Part shown: piece by piece, positions 5,825 through 8,828 of the stretch
Numbering within the stretch: position 1 is the first letter of the stretch
Layout: every line of letters begins with the position of its first letter
From: Alistipes sp. UBA928
Lineage (GTDB): Bacteria; Bacteroidota; Bacteroidia; Bacteroidales; Rikenellaceae
Direction: 5' to 3'
Assembly: GCA_002293665.1 (NCBI GenBank)
Contig: DBDQ01000092.1
Coordinates: 1 to 8,828, forward strand
DNA: 8,828 nucleotides
The notes under the pieces: model-generated
Databases searched by the model: none
Seen by the model: the letters and a program-made list of their open reading frames with translations, nothing else
Told to the model about the DNA's origin: nothing
Position numbers and translations under genes: made by a program

Positions 5825-7066
5825 CTAACTTCGGGTCTGGCCGTTGCCGCGGATGATGTATTTGTAGGTGGTGAGTTCGGGCAGGGCCATCGGGCCGCGG
5901 GCGTGGAGCTTTTGGGTGCTGATGCCGATCTCGGCTCCGAAACCGAACTGGGCGCCGTCGGTGAATGCAGTCGAGACGTTGGTGTAGACACAGGCGGCGT
6001 CGACCCGCGCGGCGAACTCTTCGGCTGTGGCCGCGTCTTCGGTGACTATCGCCTCGCTGTGGCGCGAGGAGTGGCGGGAGATGTGTTCTATGGCCTCGTC
6101 GAGGCTGTCGACCGTGCGCACCGACATCTTGTAATCCATGAACTCCGTGCCGAAACTGTCGGGCCCCGCAGGCTGTAACAGCGCCGCAGGATAGTGGCCG
6201 TCGAGGGCGGCGTGGGCGCGCGGGTCGGCGTAGATCGTGACGTTCTTTGTGGCGAGCGGTGCGCATATCGCAGGCAGGTCGTTGAGGCGCGACGAGTGGA
6301 AGACCAGCGTGTCGAGCGCGTTGCAGACACTCACCCGGCGTGTTTTGGCATTGAAAACTATCGCCGCGCCCTTCGTCGTGTCGCCTGCGGCATCGAAGTA
6401 GGTGTGGCATATACCCGCTCCTGTTTCTATCACCGGCACACGCGAATTGTCGCGAACGTAGTTTATCAGCGACGATGAACCGCGCGGGATCAGAACGTCG
6501 ACCAGGCCGACGGCGTTCAACAGTTCGCCGGTCGCCTCACGGCCTGCCGGGAGCAGCGTCACCACGTCGGGGTTAAGCCCCTCGGCGGCGACTACTTCGC
6601 GGATCAGTCCCACGATAGCCTCGTTCGAATGTATGGCGTCGCTGCCGCCTTTCAATAAACAGGCGTTCGAACTCTTGAAACAGAGCGAAAACACGTCGAA
6701 ACTGACGTTGGGCCTGGCTTCATAGATCACCCCGACTACTCCGAAAGGCACCCGAACCTTGGTGATCGTCATTCCGCTGGGCCGCGTCGTCTCCGACAGT
6801 ATCTCTCCCACGGGTGAGCTTAGACCCGCTACGTTGCGGATGTCGGCAGCTATGCCTTCGATTCGCTCCGGTGTTAGCAGCAGGCGGTCGTACAAGGGGT
6901 TTGCGCGATCCATTTTTGCGAGGTCGCAGGCGTTGGCTTTCAGTATCTTGTCGGTGTTGGCGATGGCCTCGTCGGCTACCCGTTCCAACACACGGTTTAT
7001 CTTCGCCCCGTCTACGAGTGCCAACTCTGCGGCGGCTCTGCGCGCACGTTCGAAAACCTGTTTCAT
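5825..7066 (-). CDS. proA: Glutamate-5-semialdehyde dehydrogenase (gamma-glutamyl phosphate reductase)
   Basis: ProA reduces gamma-glutamyl phosphate with NADPH to glutamate-5-semialdehyde, the second step of proline synthesis. The 413 residues match the usual length. Family blocks are GVVGVIYEARPNVSFDVFSLCFKSSN-type (about 109-134), LKGGSDA (138-144), LIPRGSSSLINYV (192-204), VIETGAGICHTYFD (212-225) and the C-terminal FGFGAEIGISTQKLHARGPM. The catalytic cysteine should be C248 in RRVSVCNALDTLVFH; C220 in GICH is also conserved in the family. The start codon overlaps the proB stop as ATGA (7063-7066), which implies coupled translation and supports this start. ProA is last in the proC-proB-proA unit. 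It ends facing the hairpin cluster at 5640-5810. Confidence 0.96.
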   Translation of the reverse strand: MKQVFERARRAAAELALVDGAKINRVLERVADEAIANTDKILKANACDLAKMDRANPLYDRLLLTPERIEGIAADIRNVAGLSSPVGEILSETTRPSGMTITKVRVPFGVVGVIYEARPNVSFDVFSLCFKSSNACLLKGGSDAIHSNEAIVGLIREVVAAEGLNPDVVTLLPAGREATGELLNAVGLVDVLIPRGSSSLINYVRDNSRVPVIETGAGICHTYFDAAGDTTKGAAIVFNAKTRRVSVCNALDTLVFHSSRLNDLPAICAPLATKNVTIYADPRAHAALDGHYPAALLQPAGPDSFGTEFMDYKMSVRTVDSLDEAIEHISRHSSRHSEAIVTEDAATAEEFAARVDAACVYTNVSTAFTDGAQFGFGAEIGISTQKLHARGPMALPELTTYKYIIRGNGQTRS

Positions 7067-7884
7067 TTCTCTTTAGGTATAAAGCGGGTGAATGGCACGC
7101 CGGACTCGTTGCGGCGGAGTACGAGGTCGGTGAGGATGTCGTGACGTTTGCCGTTTGCGATGACCACTTCGATGCCGCTGGCGGCGACCTCGCGGGCTAT
7201 GCGGCATTTGGTGAGCATGCCTCCGCGGCCGAAACTCGACCGGGAGGTTTGGATATATTGAGACAGGTCGTCGTCCTCGCCGGGTGCGATCTCGCAGATT
7301 AGTTCCGCGGCGGGGTCGGTGGGGTCTCCGGTGTATATTCCGTCGATGTTGCTGAGTATTATCAGCAGGTTTGCATCCATCATCCGGGCCATGAGACCAG
7401 ACAGTTCGTCGTTGTCGGTGAACATCAGCTCGGTGATCGAGATGGTGTCGTTTTCGTTGACTATGGGTATTACACCGGCGGCGAGCATCACCTCCATGCA
7501 GTTTTTCTGGTTGAGGCACTGCTCCTGAGTCGAGAGGCTCTCTTTGGTGGTGAGGACTTGTCCGCACACTATGCCGTGGTCGCGAAAGAGGTTGTAGTAG
7601 CGGTCGATGAGTTTGATCTGCCCCACGGCGGAGAAGAGCTGCCGGGCCGACACGGCGTCGAGGCCGGTCTGGCCGTCGCTGCCTGCCCCCTGCATGTGGT
7701 CGGGCAGACGTCCCGCGAGCTCACCTCGTCCGGAGGCGACGGCGCCCGAGGATACCACGATCATCTGTACGTCTTCCCTCCACAGGGTGGCTATCTGATC
7801 CGTGAGAGCCGATATTCTCGTGACGTCGAGTTTGCCGTCGGCACGTGTCAGCACGTTGCTGCCGATTTTTACTACGACCCGCAT
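7063..7884 (-). CDS. proB: Glutamate 5-kinase, short form without PUA domain
   Basis: ProB phosphorylates the gamma-carboxyl of glutamate, the committed step of proline synthesis. The 273-residue protein consists of the amino-acid kinase fold alone: VVKIGSN (4-10), VSSGAVASG (44-52), VNENDTI (142-148), FTDNDELS (155-162), SNIDGIYTGDP (178-188), FGRGGMLTK (218-226) and VIANG (241-245). E. coli ProB has about 367 residues and ends with a PUA domain, which is absent here. The segment HMQGAGSDGQTG (63-74) lengthens the loop before the ...ARQLFSAVGQ helix. The ATG at 7884 is chosen because the kinase fold begins at residue 3 and the start overlaps the proC stop as TAATG. The upstream in-frame extension (to 8160) is arginine- and histidine-rich and lies inside proC. 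Proline feedback through the kinase domain is known for the family but cannot be read from the sequence. Confidence 0.94.
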   Translation of the reverse strand: MRVVVKIGSNVLTRADGKLDVTRISALTDQIATLWREDVQMIVVSSGAVASGRGELAGRLPDHMQGAGSDGQTGLDAVSARQLFSAVGQIKLIDRYYNLFRDHGIVCGQVLTTKESLSTQEQCLNQKNCMEVMLAAGVIPIVNENDTISITELMFTDNDELSGLMARMMDANLLIILSNIDGIYTGDPTDPAAELICEIAPGEDDDLSQYIQTSRSSFGRGGMLTKCRIAREVAASGIEVVIANGKRHDILTDLVLRRNESGVPFTRFIPKEK

Positions 7885-8699
7885 TATTTGCTGTTTTTGT
7901 AGCTTTCGCGGATACCGGCGATGACGGCGTTGGAGAAACCTCTCTCTTCCATCGCGTTGAGGCCGCGAATGGTGAAACCTCCGGGCGTTATGACGCGGTC
8001 GATCTCGACTTCGGGATGCTGTCCGTTTTCGAGCAGCAGGTCTATGGCGCCTTTCATAGTCTGAAGCACTATGTTGTGGGCCTGTTCGGTGCTGAAGCCG
8101 GCTTCGATGGCGCCGTTCATCGCGGCTCTCACATATCGCATGGCATAGGCCGTTCCGCACGATCCGACGGCCATTGCGGCGGGCATCAGCCCTTCGGGTA
8201 TGACCATGGTCTGCCCCATCTCGCCGAATATCTGTTCGGCGAGTTTAATTTGTGCGGCGTTGGCGCCTTTAGACGCGATGAAGGTCATGCTTTCGCCGAT
8301 GGAAATGGCGATGTTGGGCATCACCCGGAAGTGGATGGGCATGGGCCTGCCGTCGTCTTTGCGAACGGCGGCGATCATCTCTTCGAAGGTGTCGATGCTC
8401 AATCCGGCCACCACCGAGAAGAGCACCTGCCGTTTGGGGTCGATCACTCTGTATGCCTCCTCCAACACCGACTGTACTACGTGTCTCTTGACGGCGAGTA
8501 TGATAAAATCGGCTCCGACAAGAGCCTTTCTGACGTCGCGTGTGAGGTTGAACGGCAGCCCTTTAGTCGCCAGTCTTTCGAGCGCGTCGGGGTTGGGGTC
8601 GACACATGTAATATCTTCTGCTTTCAAAAAAGTGCCCTTTGCGAGCCCGCAGGCGATGGCACCTCCGAGGTTGCCTACACCGATAATTGTTGCCTTCAT
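7884..8699 (-). CDS. proC: Pyrroline-5-carboxylate reductase
   Basis: ProC reduces 1-pyrroline-5-carboxylate to proline, the last step of the pathway. The 271 residues begin with a Rossmann nucleotide site GVGNLGGAI (7-15). Other family landmarks are LAVKRH (68-73), VAGLSIDTF (97-105), FRVMPNIA (124-131), the helix VGSCGTAYAMRYVRAAMNGAIEAG (178-201) and ITPGGFTIRGLNAMEERGF (237-255). Two details differ from E. coli ProC: the substrate-loop motif is PGGFTI rather than PGGTTI, and SCGTAY replaces SGSSPAY. At the end of the second strand VDPNPD (33-38) places D34 where NADPH-using enzymes often have a non-acidic residue, so NADH use is possible. The ATG at 8699 starts exactly at the Rossmann strand; an in-frame ATG at 8732 would add 11 residues lying in the promoter region. 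It is the first gene of the proline operon. Confidence 0.94.
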   Translation of the reverse strand: MKATIIGVGNLGGAIACGLAKGTFLKAEDITCVDPNPDALERLATKGLPFNLTRDVRKALVGADFIILAVKRHVVQSVLEEAYRVIDPKRQVLFSVVAGLSIDTFEEMIAAVRKDDGRPMPIHFRVMPNIAISIGESMTFIASKGANAAQIKLAEQIFGEMGQTMVIPEGLMPAAMAVGSCGTAYAMRYVRAAMNGAIEAGFSTEQAHNIVLQTMKGAIDLLLENGQHPEVEIDRVITPGGFTIRGLNAMEERGFSNAVIAGIRESYKNSK

Positions 8700-8729
8700 A
8701 ATCGAGAATGTTATATCGCTGTGAAAATA

Positions 8730-8737
8730 CAAAAATA
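8730..8737 (-). promoter_or_regulatory. Possible -7 box for the proC-proB-proA operon
   Basis: On the minus strand TATTTTTG matches TAnnTTTG and would start transcription near 8722, about 22 nt before the proC ATG. No -33 TTTG is seen at 19-21 nt. The region is very AT-rich, so a chance match is possible. The placement between divergent genes makes it the best candidate for the operon promoter. Confidence 0.4.
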
Positions 8738-8751
8738 ATAATAATTTTTAA

Positions 8752-8759
8752 TATCTTTG
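8752..8759 (+). promoter_or_regulatory. -7 box for the downstream gene (enolase-like start)
   Basis: TATCTTTG matches TAnnTTTG exactly, followed by C as in many Bacteroidota promoters. Transcription would start near 8766, leaving a leader of about 40 nt before the ATG at 8806. No clear -33 TTTG is present in the AT-rich run upstream. The 3' half of the box is part of the palindrome at 8756-8771. Confidence 0.6.
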
Positions 8760-8771
8760 CGCTCGCGCAAA
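8756..8771. promoter_or_regulatory. Perfect palindrome over the -7 box and start site
   Basis: TTTGCGC (8756-8762) and GCGCAAA (8765-8771) form a perfect 7-bp inverted repeat with a 2-nt centre. It begins inside the -7 box and spans the predicted transcription start, the position expected of a repressor operator. It could instead act as a small 5' hairpin in the leader RNA. No binding protein is identifiable. Confidence 0.45.
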
Positions 8772-8805
8772 TTATAGTATAACTCAATATCTAAGAATTA
8801 AAGCC

Positions 8806-8828
8806 ATGCAAATCGTTTCAGTACACGC
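8806..8828 (+). CDS. Start of a gene cut by the window end, possibly enolase
   Basis: Seven codons and part of an eighth are visible, reading MQIVSVH followed by GC (probably Ala). This resembles the N-terminus of Bacteroidota enolases (M-x-I-x-x-I/V-x-A-R-x-I-L-D-S-R-G-N-P), but seven residues are too few for a firm call. The ATG is supported by the promoter at 8752-8759 and an A-rich leader without Shine-Dalgarno sequence. It is transcribed divergently from the proline operon. Confidence 0.4.

Noticed and set aside
7885..8160. A 92-residue N-terminal extension of ProB
   Set aside because: The extension is low-complexity Arg/His-rich translation of proC in another frame. The kinase fold begins at the ATG at 7884, which overlaps the proC stop.
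8700..8732. An 11-residue upstream start for ProC
   Set aside because: It adds residues before the Rossmann strand that the family lacks and would lie over the likely transcription start.
7845..8738. A 297-codon open frame on the plus strand across proC
   Set aside because: It is antisense to a recognisable ProC with Rossmann and PGG motifs. Its translation (His/Gly/Asp-rich) resembles no known family, and long antisense frames are common at this GC content.
1..8828. Search for CRISPR arrays, transposases, phage genes, toxin-antitoxin or defence genes
   Set aside because: No direct-repeat array with spacers and no protein with such motifs is visible; all long supported frames are metabolic genes or the Fib_succ_major protein.

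Overview
The window looks like a chromosomal housekeeping segment from a GC-rich gut Bacteroidota, most like Alistipes/Rikenellaceae. The signs are: genes start without Shine-Dalgarno sequences after A-rich leaders; several promoters match the Bacteroidota form TAnnTTTG, one with a TTTG -33 box; the tRNA gene does not encode CCA; and one secreted protein carries the Fibrobacter/Bacteroidota 'major paralogous' domain. The genus is an inference, not proven here.

Layout. Positions 1-370 hold no protein gene. They contain a long rod-shaped inverted repeat (about 25-182) that I read as a possible 6S-like RNA, then an imperfect hairpin with a G tract, then the terminator of a minus-strand tRNA-Met(CAT) at 371-444. 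The tRNA promoter and the uxaC promoter lie back to back in 464-512. On the plus strand follow uxaC (glucuronate isomerase), a secreted protein with two copies of the Fib_succ_major domain starting 11 nt after uxaC, an O-acetylhomoserine sulfhydrylase-type PLP enzyme (metY family), and, behind its own promoter, an alpha-oxoamine synthase. Between this enzyme and the convergent proline genes is a run of about five tight hairpins (5640-5810).

The minus strand from 8699 down to 5825 is a compact proC-proB-proA operon. Its reading frames overlap by 1 nt (TAATG) and 4 nt (ATGA), and it encodes the whole glutamate-to-proline pathway. ProB has only the kinase domain, with no PUA domain. Divergent from proC is a promoter overlapped by a perfect palindrome, leading to a gene of which only seven codons and part of an eighth are inside the window; its start resembles enolase.

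How the genes fit together. ProB, ProA and ProC act in sequence on glutamate. UxaC feeds uronate breakdown, as expected of a gut polysaccharide user. The metY-family gene beside an alpha-oxoamine synthase suggests a possible link to sulfonolipid (capnine) synthesis, which Alistipes carries out with an enzyme of this superfamily, but this is a hypothesis. I see no defence system, CRISPR array, phage or transposon. The most interesting leads are the rod RNA, the hairpin cluster and the substrate of the alpha-oxoamine synthase.
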